NCBI RefSeq assembly: GCF_008520305.1
Contig: NZ_ML703268.1
Location: forward strand, 212,784-276,783
Direction: 5' to 3'
From: Mesorhizobium sp. SARCC-RB16n
GTDB taxonomy: Bacteria; Pseudomonadota; Alphaproteobacteria; Rhizobiales; Rhizobiaceae
Length of the DNA: 64,000 bases
The notes under the pieces were generated by a model, which saw nothing but the letters and a program-made list of their open reading frames with translations, had not been told where the DNA came from and ran no database searches. The position numbers and the translations under genes were made by a program. Below are positions 26,333-35,255 of this stretch, one piece after another (the first letter of the stretch is position 1; each line of letters opens with the position of its first letter).

Positions 26333-27169
26333 ATGAAACCGATCATCCGCACGCTGTCACTGGGGGAATTGGCCGACCTCATCGACTGGGCGGCTGATGA
26401 GGGCTGGAACCCCGGCCTTGCCGATGCGGCGATATTCCAGGCGGCGGATCCCGGGGGGTTCATCGGCGCCTTTGACGGCAGCGAAATGGTCGCCGGGATA
26501 TCGGCGGTGGCCTATGGGCGCGATTTTGGTTTCGTCGGCCTCTACATCTGCCGTCCGGACATGCGCGGCAAGGGCTATGGCAAGGCGGCGTGGACCACGG
26601 GCATGAACAGGCTGGCCGGGCGCACCATCGGGCTCGATGGCGTCGAAGAGCAACGGGCCAACTACGAGAGCAAGGGGTTCAGGCCGCTCTACGAGACCAT
26701 TCGTTACAGCGGGCGCCCCGCAGCCCTGGCCATCGGTGCCGAACGGCCTCGCATGGTGACGGCGCAATTGATGCCCGACATCATCGGATATGACGCGCTC
26801 TGCTTTCCCGCGTCCCGCCATTCTTTCCTGCAGCGATGGCTGCTGCCGCCGCACCGCGCGCTGGCGGCGATCACGCCGCGGGGAACGGCCGGCTATGCGG
26901 TGGCGCGATCCTGCCGCAGCGGCTTCAAGATCGGCCCGCTCTTCGCCGACGATATGCAGACCGCGCTGGAACTGCTCGAAGACCTGGCAGGCGCCTGCGC
27001 AGGAGGCGACCTTCACATCGATGTTCCGGCCACCAAGGTGGACTTCATCGCAGCGCTCGAGGCGGCAGGCCTCTCGCCGACCTTCACCACCACGCGCATG
27101 TACAAGGGCCCGCCGCCGAAGCTCGACGCCGACAGGATATTCGGCCTGACGACGCTGGAACTGGGATAG
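26333..27169 (+). CDS. GNAT-family N-acetyltransferase with C-terminal YitH-like domain
   Basis: A protein of 278 residues. The first half is a GNAT domain with the acetyl-CoA loop RPDMRGKGYGKA near residue 80. The second half resembles the Acetyltransf_18 domain of YitH/HdeD-type enzymes. The ATG at 26333 is preferred; a GTG nine bases upstream overlaps the racemase stop and is also possible. It probably acetylates an amine; in this operon the imported or racemised compound is the natural guess, but nothing in the sequence proves it. Confidence 0.82.
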   Translation: MKPIIRTLSLGELADLIDWAADEGWNPGLADAAIFQAADPGGFIGAFDGSEMVAGISAVAYGRDFGFVGLYICRPDMRGKGYGKAAWTTGMNRLAGRTIGLDGVEEQRANYESKGFRPLYETIRYSGRPAALAIGAERPRMVTAQLMPDIIGYDALCFPASRHSFLQRWLLPPHRALAAITPRGTAGYAVARSCRSGFKIGPLFADDMQTALELLEDLAGACAGGDLHIDVPATKVDFIAALEAAGLSPTFTTTRMYKGPPPKLDADRIFGLTTLELG

Positions 27170-27198
27170 GCCAGGCGGGCTGCGGAATGGCGGTTCAT

Positions 27199-29514
27199 TC
27201 AAGCCGCGGAGCGCCGACCCGGCACCGGGGTGCCCGGCGGCGCATGACCGAACGGCGTCACCAGCGTCAGGTTGGGATAGCCGCTCTCGATCAGCTTGAC
27301 CGCGGCCTGCGTCACCTCGTCGTCGGGCTCCAGCATGGACAGGAACACCTCGGTGGCCTCGCCGCCCAGACGACTGATGCCTTGTGCATCGGCCGGCCCG
27401 CATTCGACCACCACCAGATCATAGGCTGTCGTCAGCGACTGCATGATGATCGGCAGCCGGTCGGCGGCGCGCATGGCACGGACCGGATCGGCGGTGCCGA
27501 CGGGAATGACATGGCAGTCTGAGTAGAGGTCGGCATGGATCACGTCACTGAACTGCGCCTGCGACGCCAGCAGATTGGTGATGCCGGGGAAAAGACCGCT
27601 GTCCAGCATCGGCCGCGAGGCAGCACCCGAGGCCGTGAGGTCGAGCAGCAGGACGCGCAGGCCGGCGTCGGAAACCTCGCGCGCGACTAGGATCGCCGAC
27701 GCCGCCGCCTCGTCGCCTTCGGGGGAAACGAATATGGCGCGCGCGGCCCCGCTGGCGATCAGCTTCTCGGCAGCCTTCTCGACGTCGATCTCGCCGAGCA
27801 CGGAGCGCGGCCGCCGGACCTGCGCCAAAGGTTCAGGCTGAGCTATGGGTTCAGACTCGGCCACGGGCCCAGGCTGGACCACGGATTTGCCAAAGGACTC
27901 AGGTTCGGCGACAGGCTCCGCTCTGGCGGCAGGCTCGACCTCGGCGGCAGGCCGTGGCTGCTCCGGTGTTTCCGTGACCGTCTCGGGCCATGATGATGGC
28001 TCGGCGGCGCGATTGGCGAACTGGTTGGCGGCTGCCGGCTCCGAGCGGGTGGATGGCTCCTCATAAGCGGCTGGCGGCATCGCCACCTCGTCGATCGGTT
28101 CAAACCGCGCTCCGCTGGCCGGGCGCATGGCGCGGCCCCAGAAGAGCTCCCGCAGCAGCGTGAACACCGCCGCCAGCAGAAGTGACGCCGCGGCGGCAGC
28201 GCCAACGATCGGCCCGACCTTGGGGAAGTACGGCTCGGAGGGGACCGAAGCCGCCGAGGCGATGCGAGCGTCGACCGGAACATAGTTGCGATCCTGACGC
28301 GACGCCGCCTCGCGATAGTTGGTCAGGTAAACTTCGAGCTGCTGGCGCTTGGCGGCGGCATCGCGCTGCAGCGCGTCGAGACCGACCTGCTGCTCGCCGG
28401 CCTGCGCCGAAGCAGCCTTGAGCGTGTTGACGTCGGCGACGAGCTGGCTTTCGCGCGCCTTGGCGGCATCGGCCTGCATCGCCAGGCCCTTCATGATCTT
28501 CTGGGCTTCGCTGCGAATCTGCGCGTCTAGATCGGCGAGCTGTGATTTGGCCGCGCGAATACGCGGATGATTGTCGAGCAGCGTTGTCGAGAGATCGGCG
28601 ATGTTGGCGCGCAACTCGACCTGCCGCTCCCGCAAACGCTGGATCAGATCGGAAGACAGCACTTCCGGCAGTGAATCCAGCGATCCGCCATTCTGCAGTG
28701 CCTTGCGCACGCTCTCGGCCGTGCCTTCGGCGGCGGCGCGGTTGGCCCGCACCCGCGACAACTCGGTCGACAGTTCGGCCAGTTGCTGTGTGGCCAAGGT
28801 GGAATTGTTACCGCCCATCAGGAGGTCTGACTGGGCGCGGTAAGCCGCGACCTTGGCTTCGGCATCCCTGACCTGCTTGGACAGGTCGGCGATCTCGGGC
28901 GCCAGGAAGTCCGCGGCGGCGGTGTTCGATTCGCTCTTGGCCGCGCCCTGCCCCGCGATATAAGCGGCGGCAATGGCATCGGGGATGGCGGCGGCAAATT
29001 TCGGATCCTCCGAAGAGAACTCGATGGCAATGATGCGAGTCTTTTCAACGCCGTAGACGTTGAGCTTCTCGCGCATCTTCTTCAGGACGCGCTCTTCGAC
29101 CGGAATCTCCGTCGGATCATTCTTCAACCCGAACAGGACCAGCAGCCGGTTCAATGCCGACATGTCGACCGTCTCGTCGAATTCGTGCAACCCCGACAGG
29201 CCGAGCTTCCGCGCTACCTGCTTGAGGATTTCGTTGGATGAAATTATCTGGACCTGGGTGGCAACGCCTTGCTCATCAAGGATCGGCTTGTCCCCGTCAT
29301 TGTTGCCGGCCGCACGGGTGTAGACGGATTCGCGCGGAGCGATCTCCACCTGCGTTTGGGCCTTGTAGTACCGTGTGGCGAACGACGCAGCCGCGAAGGC
29401 AAGTCCCGTCACCACGAGAACGAAGACCAGAATCCGCAGCCAGTTCCGCCCCAGGCTGGCGAAGAGCTGCCTGAGATCAACGTCGACGTCTGCGGCCGCG
29501 GATTGAACGGACAT
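27199..29514 (-). CDS. Polysaccharide chain-length / tyrosine-kinase-like protein (Wzz-GumC type)
   Basis: A protein of 771 residues. It has an N-terminal Wzz domain with one membrane helix (about 30-50), a long periplasmic coiled coil (about 190-390), a second helix near 425-445, a Pro/Glu/Ala-rich linker with repeated SEP/QPEP-like units (about 470-570) and a C-terminal domain in the place of a bacterial tyrosine kinase. In that domain the expected Walker A is VSPEGDEAAASA, without the Gly-Lys-Ser/Thr, the A' motif is LLLDLTASG, and there is no tyrosine-rich tail. A kinase activity is therefore unlikely. It should control chain length or export of the polymer made by the divergent genes from 29773. 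GGAG lies 8 bases before the chosen ATG. Confidence 0.88.
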   Translation of the reverse strand: MSVQSAAADVDVDLRQLFASLGRNWLRILVFVLVVTGLAFAAASFATRYYKAQTQVEIAPRESVYTRAAGNNDGDKPILDEQGVATQVQIISSNEILKQVARKLGLSGLHEFDETVDMSALNRLLVLFGLKNDPTEIPVEERVLKKMREKLNVYGVEKTRIIAIEFSSEDPKFAAAIPDAIAAAYIAGQGAAKSESNTAAADFLAPEIADLSKQVRDAEAKVAAYRAQSDLLMGGNNSTLATQQLAELSTELSRVRANRAAAEGTAESVRKALQNGGSLDSLPEVLSSDLIQRLRERQVELRANIADLSTTLLDNHPRIRAAKSQLADLDAQIRSEAQKIMKGLAMQADAAKARESQLVADVNTLKAASAQAGEQQVGLDALQRDAAAKRQQLEVYLTNYREAASRQDRNYVPVDARIASAASVPSEPYFPKVGPIVGAAAAASLLLAAVFTLLRELFWGRAMRPASGARFEPIDEVAMPPAAYEEPSTRSEPAAANQFANRAAEPSSWPETVTETPEQPRPAAEVEPAARAEPVAEPESFGKSVVQPGPVAESEPIAQPEPLAQVRRPRSVLGEIDVEKAAEKLIASGAARAIFVSPEGDEAAASAILVAREVSDAGLRVLLLDLTASGAASRPMLDSGLFPGITNLLASQAQFSDVIHADLYSDCHVIPVGTADPVRAMRAADRLPIIMQSLTTAYDLVVVECGPADAQGISRLGGEATEVFLSMLEPDDEVTQAAVKLIESGYPNLTLVTPFGHAPPGTPVPGRRSAA

Positions 29515-29772
29515 GCATCCTACTCCGAAACTGGGGTCAGGATGCACCGTAAACAACTATGGTAACTCAGCCGTTAAGATCACGGTAAGCTTCCATTAGG
29601 GTTTACTGGCGGGCGACAGCAAAAAATCGATAAAATCGCAAAACCCTGGCCTGCGTTGAGCGCTATCGGCGGGCTCCTTTACCGGCCATTAACCCTAACA
29701 GGATGATAACGGACCCGATCCCAGATGTTTGCTGCGACGCCGCAGCGGCCAGTCGAAGGTACCTGTCCGGTC

Positions 29773-30336
29773 ATGAAAAGCACTGCTTCCCTCTTTCGCG
29801 CACTGCTTGCCGTATCGATGCTCGCCGGCTGCTCCAGTTACCGGCCGACGCCGGCCGCCTTTCACGAGGTCCTAGACCAGCCCTATCGCCTCGGCGCCGG
29901 CGATCGCGTCCGCGTCACCGTGTTCGAGCAGGACGGTCTGACCAACAGCTACAGCGTCGACCAGTCCGGCTACATCTCCTTCCCGCTCGTCGGCGCCATA
30001 CCGGCACGTGGCCACACCGCGCAGCAGATGGAAAAAGAGATCGCCGACAAATTGCGGCAGGGCTATCTGCGCGATCCCGATGTCTCGGTCGAGATCGATC
30101 GTTACCGGCCGATCTTCGTCATGGGCGAAGTGGGCGCTGCCGGCCAGTATTCCTACGTGCCCGGCCTGACTGTGCAGAAGGCCATCGCCATCGCCGGGGG
30201 CTTCACGCCACGCGCCAACCAGGAGAGCGTCGACATCACCCGCGACATCAACGGCAAGGTCATAACCGGCCGCGTGGTCACCTCCGATCCACTGCTGCCG
30301 GGAGATACCGTCTACGTCCGCGAACGCCTGTTCTGA
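29773..30336 (+). CDS. Polysaccharide export lipoprotein (OPX, Wza-like)
   Basis: Outer-membrane polysaccharide export family protein of 187 residues. A lipoprotein signal ends in LAGC (Cys near residue 20). It is followed by the Poly_export domain (YRLGAGDRVRVTVFEQ) and a SLBB-type domain (RPIFVMGEVGAAGQYSYVPG). It is short compared with Wza and lacks the outer-membrane helix, like many rhizobial OPX proteins that depend on a separate porin. The ATG at 29773 begins the signal; an upstream ATG at 29725 is possible. The next gene starts 10 bases later. Confidence 0.9.
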   Translation: MKSTASLFRALLAVSMLAGCSSYRPTPAAFHEVLDQPYRLGAGDRVRVTVFEQDGLTNSYSVDQSGYISFPLVGAIPARGHTAQQMEKEIADKLRQGYLRDPDVSVEIDRYRPIFVMGEVGAAGQYSYVPGLTVQKAIAIAGGFTPRANQESVDITRDINGKVITGRVVTSDPLLPGDTVYVRERLF

Positions 30337-30346
30337 CAGACACCTC

Positions 30347-31477
30347 GTGGCGGACAGGCTCAGGATCGTCCACTGCTTTCGCTCACCCGTCGGAGGAATT
30401 TTCCGGCACGTGCGCGACCTGACGGAAGCGCAGGTCGCCGCCGGCCATATGGTCGGCATCGTTTGCGACTCCACCACCGGCGGCGAATTCGAGGAGCGCC
30501 TGTTCGAGCAGATGAAGGACATGCTGGCGCTTGGCATCCATCGCACGCCAATGCAGCGCCATGTCGGCCCGGGCGACCTGACTTCGGCCCGGAGCACCTA
30601 CGGGATCATCAAGGAATTGCGGCCGGACGTGCTGCACGGGCACGGCGCCAAGGGTGGCGCCTATGCCCGTCTATTCGGCTCATTGTTGCGGGTATCAAGG
30701 TCTCGCGTAGCCCGCCTCTATTCGCCGCATGGCGGCTCTCTCCATTATGACGAGAACACAGCCACCGGAAAGCTGTTCTTCGCGCTCGAGTATCTCATGG
30801 CGCGCTTCACCGATAGCCTGCTGTTCGTGTCCGACTACGAGCGACGGACCTATCGCAGGAAGGTGGGCGAGCCGCCGATCCCGAACACACTGATCTACAA
30901 TGGGCTTCGCGCCACCGAATTCGAACCCGTGATCGTCAGGGCCGATGCCGCCGATTTTCTCTATATCGGCATGATGCGGGACCTCAAGGGCCCCGACATC
31001 TTCATCGATGCCCTGGCCACCGCCGCGCACCGGCTCGGGCGCACACCGAATGCGGTGATGGTCGGCGACGGCGACGACCTGCCCCGCTACCACGCGCAAG
31101 TGAAGCGCCTGGGACTTGAAGGCAATGTCCGCTTCCTGCCGCCGATGCCGGCCCGGGAGGCCTTTGTGCTGGCGGCGCTCGTCGTCGTTCCCTCGCGCGC
31201 CGAAGCCATGCCCTATACCGTGCTGGAGGCACTTGCCGCGGCAAGACCAATGATTGCGACCTCGGTCGGCGGCATACCGGAGATTTTCGGTTCAGGCTCT
31301 CCTGCCCTGATCCGACCAGATCCGACCGAGCTCGCCGACAAGATGAGCCAGGCGCTGGGCGACCTTGCCGCCTATCGCAAATTGATGCCCGATGAATCCA
31401 CGCTCAGGGCGCGCTTCGGTGCCGACGTCATGGCCGCCGAAATCGAGAAGGCTTACTTCGCCGCGCTCGCAAGTTAG
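30347..31477 (+). CDS. Glycosyltransferase family 4
   Basis: GT-B fold retaining glycosyltransferase of 376 residues. The N-terminus has the acceptor-side loop PVGGIFRHVRDL, and the C-terminal EAMPYTVLEALAAARPMIAT (near 285-305) is the E-x7-E nucleotide-sugar motif of GT4. It starts with GTG 10 bases after the OPX gene, so it belongs to the same operon. It is the only dedicated glycosyltransferase in this locus apart from the initiating transferase. Confidence 0.92.
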   Translation: MADRLRIVHCFRSPVGGIFRHVRDLTEAQVAAGHMVGIVCDSTTGGEFEERLFEQMKDMLALGIHRTPMQRHVGPGDLTSARSTYGIIKELRPDVLHGHGAKGGAYARLFGSLLRVSRSRVARLYSPHGGSLHYDENTATGKLFFALEYLMARFTDSLLFVSDYERRTYRRKVGEPPIPNTLIYNGLRATEFEPVIVRADAADFLYIGMMRDLKGPDIFIDALATAAHRLGRTPNAVMVGDGDDLPRYHAQVKRLGLEGNVRFLPPMPAREAFVLAALVVVPSRAEAMPYTVLEALAAARPMIATSVGGIPEIFGSGSPALIRPDPTELADKMSQALGDLAAYRKLMPDESTLRARFGADVMAAEIEKAYFAALAS

Positions 31478-31565
31478 CTCAAGCCCCTCCAAAGCCACAG
31501 GTTGTTTCAAGGGTTTCTTAGCTCTCTTTTGCTAATCACCCTGGGGAAGCTTTGCGGACTGTCCC

Positions 31566-33101
31566 ATGAACGAGATCGACCCCGCGCGCCGCTTTTCATC
31601 GGAAGCGGTGCGTAAATTCGACGGCCCTGCCGACGGCGACAAGCCCGGCGGCATGAACGACGTTGCCCGGCAGGTCGCGTCGCAATACCGGCGCGATACG
31701 ATGTCGCCGATCATGGTCAGCGGCGTGCTGCGCATGGTCGAATTCGCGGTGCTGCTGGTCTCGGGGCTCTGCGTCTATTTCTACTATGTCGGATTCTTCA
31801 ATTACCTCGCCTGGCAATATCCGCTGACGATCGCCGCCGCGTCGTTCCTCGCCGTGGTGCTGCTCGATGTCACGGATTGCTACCAGGTCGTGGCCCTGAT
31901 GCGGCCGATCGCCAATTTTGGGCGCATCCTGCTGGTCTGGGCCGGGACCTTCGCCCTGATGGCGTTGACGGCATTCGCCATGAAGATGTCGCAAGACTAT
32001 TCGCGTCTGGTGTTCGGCACGTGGTTCGTCGTTGCCTTCGTCTGCCTCTTCGGTCTCAGGCTGATGATGTCGAAGCTGATCCGGCGCTGGGCGCGCGATG
32101 GCAGCATGGAACGGCGCGCCGTCATCGTCGGTGGCGGCAAGGCGGCGGAAGTGCTCATCCGCTCGGTGGAAAAGCAGCCTTACAACGACATCCGTATCTG
32201 CGGCATCTTCGATGATCGCGGCGACAAGCGTTCGCCAGCCCTCGTCGCCGGCTATCCCAAGCTCGGCACCATTTCGGAACTGATCGAATTCGCCCGCATC
32301 GCCCGCATCGACATGCTGATCGTGTCGTTGCCGCTGACCGCCGAATCGCGCGTGCTGCAATTGCTGAAGAAACTGTGGGTGCTGCCGGTCGACATCCGTC
32401 TGTCAGCGCATTCCAATGCGTTGCAATTTCGTCCGCGCGCCTATTCCTATATCGGCTCGGTGCCGATGCTCGATATTTTCGACAAGCCGATCAACGACTG
32501 GGATTCGGTCGCCAAACGCGCCTTCGACATCATCTTCAGCCTCATCGGCATCGTCGTCTTCTTGCCGGTGATGCTTGGCACCGCGATCGCCATCAAGCTC
32601 GACAGCAAGGGGCCGGTTCTGTTCAAACAGAAGCGGCATGGCTTCAACAACGAGGTGATCGAGGTCTACAAGTTCCGTTCGATGTACACCGACAGGTCGG
32701 ATCCGACCGCCAAGCAGACCGTGACCAAGAACGATCCGCGCGTCACCCGTGTCGGCCGCTTCATCCGCAAGACCTCGATCGACGAGTTGCCGCAATTCTT
32801 CAACTCGCTGCTCGGCTCGTTGTCGCTCATCGGTCCGCGCCCGCACGCCATCGCCGCGCAATCGCACAACCTGCTCTACAACGAGGTGGTCGATGGCTAT
32901 TTCGCGCGCCACAAGGTCAAGCCCGGTGTCACCGGCTGGGCGCAGATCAATGGCTGGCGCGGCGAGATGGACACCAACGAGAAGATCCGCATGCGGACGG
33001 AATACGACCTCTATTACATCGAGAACTGGTCGTTGCTGTTCGATCTGCGGATCCTGTTCCTGACACCGATCCGCCTGCTCAATACGGAAAACGCCTATTG
33101 A
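31566..33101 (+). CDS. Undecaprenyl-phosphate sugar phosphotransferase (WcaJ/ExoY type)
   Basis: Initiating phosphoglycosyltransferase of 511 residues that places the first sugar phosphate on undecaprenyl phosphate in the inner membrane. Several N-terminal helices (about 55-180) are followed by a nucleotide-binding-like cytoplasmic domain (AVIVGGGKAAEVLIRSVE) and, after the membrane segment at about 320-345, the catalytic domain: FKQKRHGFNNEVIEVYKFRS, DELPQFFNSLLGSLSLIGPR and PGVTGWAQINGWRG. It is the full-length polyisoprenyl-phosphate hexose transferase architecture. The ligase gene overlaps its stop codon. Confidence 0.95.
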   Translation: MNEIDPARRFSSEAVRKFDGPADGDKPGGMNDVARQVASQYRRDTMSPIMVSGVLRMVEFAVLLVSGLCVYFYYVGFFNYLAWQYPLTIAAASFLAVVLLDVTDCYQVVALMRPIANFGRILLVWAGTFALMALTAFAMKMSQDYSRLVFGTWFVVAFVCLFGLRLMMSKLIRRWARDGSMERRAVIVGGGKAAEVLIRSVEKQPYNDIRICGIFDDRGDKRSPALVAGYPKLGTISELIEFARIARIDMLIVSLPLTAESRVLQLLKKLWVLPVDIRLSAHSNALQFRPRAYSYIGSVPMLDIFDKPINDWDSVAKRAFDIIFSLIGIVVFLPVMLGTAIAIKLDSKGPVLFKQKRHGFNNEVIEVYKFRSMYTDRSDPTAKQTVTKNDPRVTRVGRFIRKTSIDELPQFFNSLLGSLSLIGPRPHAIAAQSHNLLYNEVVDGYFARHKVKPGVTGWAQINGWRGEMDTNEKIRMRTEYDLYYIENWSLLFDLRILFLTPIRLLNTENAY

Positions 33102-34366
33102 GCGCGATCAGCCATGATCTGCCGCGCGCGGCGGTCAACGCCAAGCTGATCGCGCTGATTTCCTCGAGCGCGGTCGTGCTCGGCATTCTTCTGTCGGGTT
33201 TCGTCATCAGCGAGCCGGCACCTTACGAAATCTACATGGCCGGGCTGATCGCCATCTGGGCTCTCTTCGGCCTGAGGATTTCGCGCGCGGCCATGCCGCT
33301 TCTGGTGCTGCTGATGACGATGAATATCGGCGGTATGATTGCCATGACGCAGATGGCGAACCTTGCCAACACGCCGCTCTATCTCGCAGTGTCGCTGTTT
33401 CTCGCCTTCAGCGCCATCTTCTTCGCATCGGTCACCGCCACGCAGCCGGACCTCTACCGGCTGATCTTCAACGCCTATGTCGTCTCGGCCGTGGCGACGT
33501 CGCTGCTTGGTATAGCGGGCTATTTCCATGCTTTCCCCGGCGCGGAAATGTTCACCAAATACGACCGAGCCGCCGGTGCCTTCCAGGACCCGAACGTGTT
33601 CGGGCCGTTTCTGGTGCTGCCCGGCATCTACCTGCTCTATCTGCTGCTGACCGGACCGGTCACGCGCATGCCGCTGCTGGCTGTGCCGCTGCTGATCATC
33701 AGCGCCGGCATCTTCTTCTCGTTCTCGCGCGGCGCCTGGGGCATGTTCGCGGTCTCGGCCGTCCTGCTCACCGGCTGCCTGTTCCTGCAGAGCGCCAGTG
33801 GAATGTTCCGGCTGCGCGTGGTGATCATGACGATCGCCGCGCTGTCGCTGCTGGCCATCGCTATCATCGTCATCTTGCAATTGCCCGGCGTGGCGGAGAT
33901 GTTTTCCAACCGCGCCCATCTCGAACAGAGCTACGACACCGCCCGCCTCGGCCGCTTCGCGCGCTACACGATCGGTTTCCAGATGGCCATGGAACATCCG
34001 TTCGGCATCGGGCCGCTGGTCTTCGGCACGATCTATGGCGAGGACACGCACGACATCTGGCTGAAGATGCTGATGGATTATGGCTGGCTCGGCTTCGTCT
34101 CGTTCCTGACGCTGGTCGTCTGGACGATTTCAGCCGGGTTCCGCATCCTGCTTCGCGACCGGCCGTGGCAACCTTACCTTCTGTGCGCCTACGTCGCCTT
34201 CATCGGCAATATCGGGCTCGGCACCTTCATCGACATCGATCACTGGCGCCATATGTATCTGCTGCTCGGCCTCATCTGGGGCGCCATCGCCCTGGAATAC
34301 CGCCACCAGCGGCTGTTACAGCCGGTATCGCCTGCCTCGATCAAACCCGCGATCGCGGCGAGATAA
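33098..34366 (+). CDS. O-antigen ligase / polymerase (Wzy_C family)
   Basis: Integral-membrane protein of 422 residues with about ten helices and one large periplasmic loop holding FSFSRGAWGMF and EHPFGIGPLVFG with THDIWLKMLMDYGWLG, the Wzy_C signature. It polymerises repeat units or ligates polymer in the periplasm. The start is taken as TTG at 33098, which overlaps the TGA of the upstream gene (TTGA) and has GGAAAA about 9 bases before it; no ATG fits the N-terminus. It is the last gene of the operon. Confidence 0.87.
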   Translation: MSAISHDLPRAAVNAKLIALISSSAVVLGILLSGFVISEPAPYEIYMAGLIAIWALFGLRISRAAMPLLVLLMTMNIGGMIAMTQMANLANTPLYLAVSLFLAFSAIFFASVTATQPDLYRLIFNAYVVSAVATSLLGIAGYFHAFPGAEMFTKYDRAAGAFQDPNVFGPFLVLPGIYLLYLLLTGPVTRMPLLAVPLLIISAGIFFSFSRGAWGMFAVSAVLLTGCLFLQSASGMFRLRVVIMTIAALSLLAIAIIVILQLPGVAEMFSNRAHLEQSYDTARLGRFARYTIGFQMAMEHPFGIGPLVFGTIYGEDTHDIWLKMLMDYGWLGFVSFLTLVVWTISAGFRILLRDRPWQPYLLCAYVAFIGNIGLGTFIDIDHWRHMYLLLGLIWGAIALEYRHQRLLQPVSPASIKPAIAAR

Positions 34367-34382
34367 TTATCGCGGAAATCGG

Positions 34383-34410
34383 TTGACCGGAGCCGGGTTA
34401 TCACGATACA
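34383..34410 (+). promoter_or_regulatory. Possible promoter of tRNA-Pro
   Basis: TTGACC (34383-34388) and GATACA (34405-34410) are separated by 16 bases, about 12 bases before the tRNA. This is a fair sigma-70 match in a place where a tRNA promoter is expected, directly after the ligase gene. Confidence 0.35.
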
Positions 34411-34422
34411 TCGCGACCGGTC

Positions 34423-34499
<77 letters not shown>

Positions 34500-34530
34500 T
34501 TAGTTTCCTTGAAGTCCCTAGTTTTTATCG

Positions 34531-34559
34531 AAGGCGCTGGAAGGCGCCTTTCTAATTTT
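34531..34559 (+). terminator. Terminator downstream of tRNA-Pro
   Basis: AAGGCGC and GCGCCTT form a 7-bp stem, followed by TTCTAATTTT. It begins 32 bases after the tRNA 3' end, the expected position for its terminator. Confidence 0.7.
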
Positions 34560-35255
34560 CGGAACGACAGGCCTTCAACTCGCCCAATCCGTCCCGGCAG
34601 CCCGAAATGACTATCCTCGGCGGGCGCCGCACGCCATCACTTAGATTTAACCTCGGTGATTTTAGAAGGCAGGCCCCCAATTGGTCTTACCTTAACGTAG
34701 TGAAGCACTGTGACGTACATTATGAAACTAAAAGCGACGAGTAAAACTCGAACAATGCATGCGTGAAAGATAGCTCCTTGCGCGGCAGCGCTTGTTCCCG
34801 CCTCCTCCAGAATAGAAGACTCAAGCCATCAAAGCCTGACAAGCAGTATTACTATCAAAATGTTTCCTGAATAAGCAAAAAATAATAGTGTCTTATAGTA
34901 GTCCCTTATCATGCGTCGAACGTCAGGACATTGCGAAATTATCACGTAAATCGCAAAGGTCAGCCCGTATATTAAGGTAACAACGGTGTTCTCGGAACCC
35001 CAAAATCTTAGCGCATAGCTAACGAGTTCGTTAGAGCCCAATGCCGCCATTTGATTGCCTCAGCCCTACAGCGCGATTTTTACAGAAAATCACTACGTTC
35101 TTAGGGGGACAAGAGTTAATCATACAACAGAAAGAAATATATATATTATGATATGCCAATCGAGGCGATATTTATAGAATCCTCTAGGTGATTAGCTTCC
35201 GCGTCTCAAATTTAGAATCTTACAGTGATCATCAAACGAAATATGGGCCTAACCT
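34560..35255. other. AT-rich segment beside tRNA-Pro
   Basis: Nearly 700 bases whose base composition is visibly richer in A and T than the rest of the window, most strongly at 34660-35240 (for example the ATATATATTATG stretch near 35140). It contains one supported small gene on the minus strand (34829-35050). I saw no duplicated tRNA end, integrase or insertion-sequence ends. It may be a remnant of transferred DNA next to a tRNA gene. Confidence 0.6.
34829..35050 (-). CDS. Small two-helix membrane protein, unknown function
   Basis: A protein of 73 residues with two predicted membrane helices (about 22-40 and 53-72) joined by a charged loop with CPDVRRMIRDYYK. GAGG lies 7 bases before the ATG, which is the main reason to accept it. 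Its codon use is poorer in G and C than that of its neighbours. I recognise no family. It is the only plausible gene in the AT-rich segment after tRNA-Pro and may be horizontally acquired. Confidence 0.55.
   Translation of the reverse strand: MAALGSNELVSYALRFWGSENTVVTLIYGLTFAIYVIISQCPDVRRMIRDYYKTLLFFAYSGNILIVILLVRL

Noticed and set aside
29703-30422. Arg-rich open frame overlapping the OPX gene
   Set aside because: It is a shadow in another frame with extreme arginine content; the OPX frame has a lipobox and clear family motifs.
34560-35255. Integrated element with duplicated tRNA end
   Set aside because: No second copy of the tRNA-Pro 3' sequence and no integrase or recombinase gene were seen in the window; only base composition hints at transfer.
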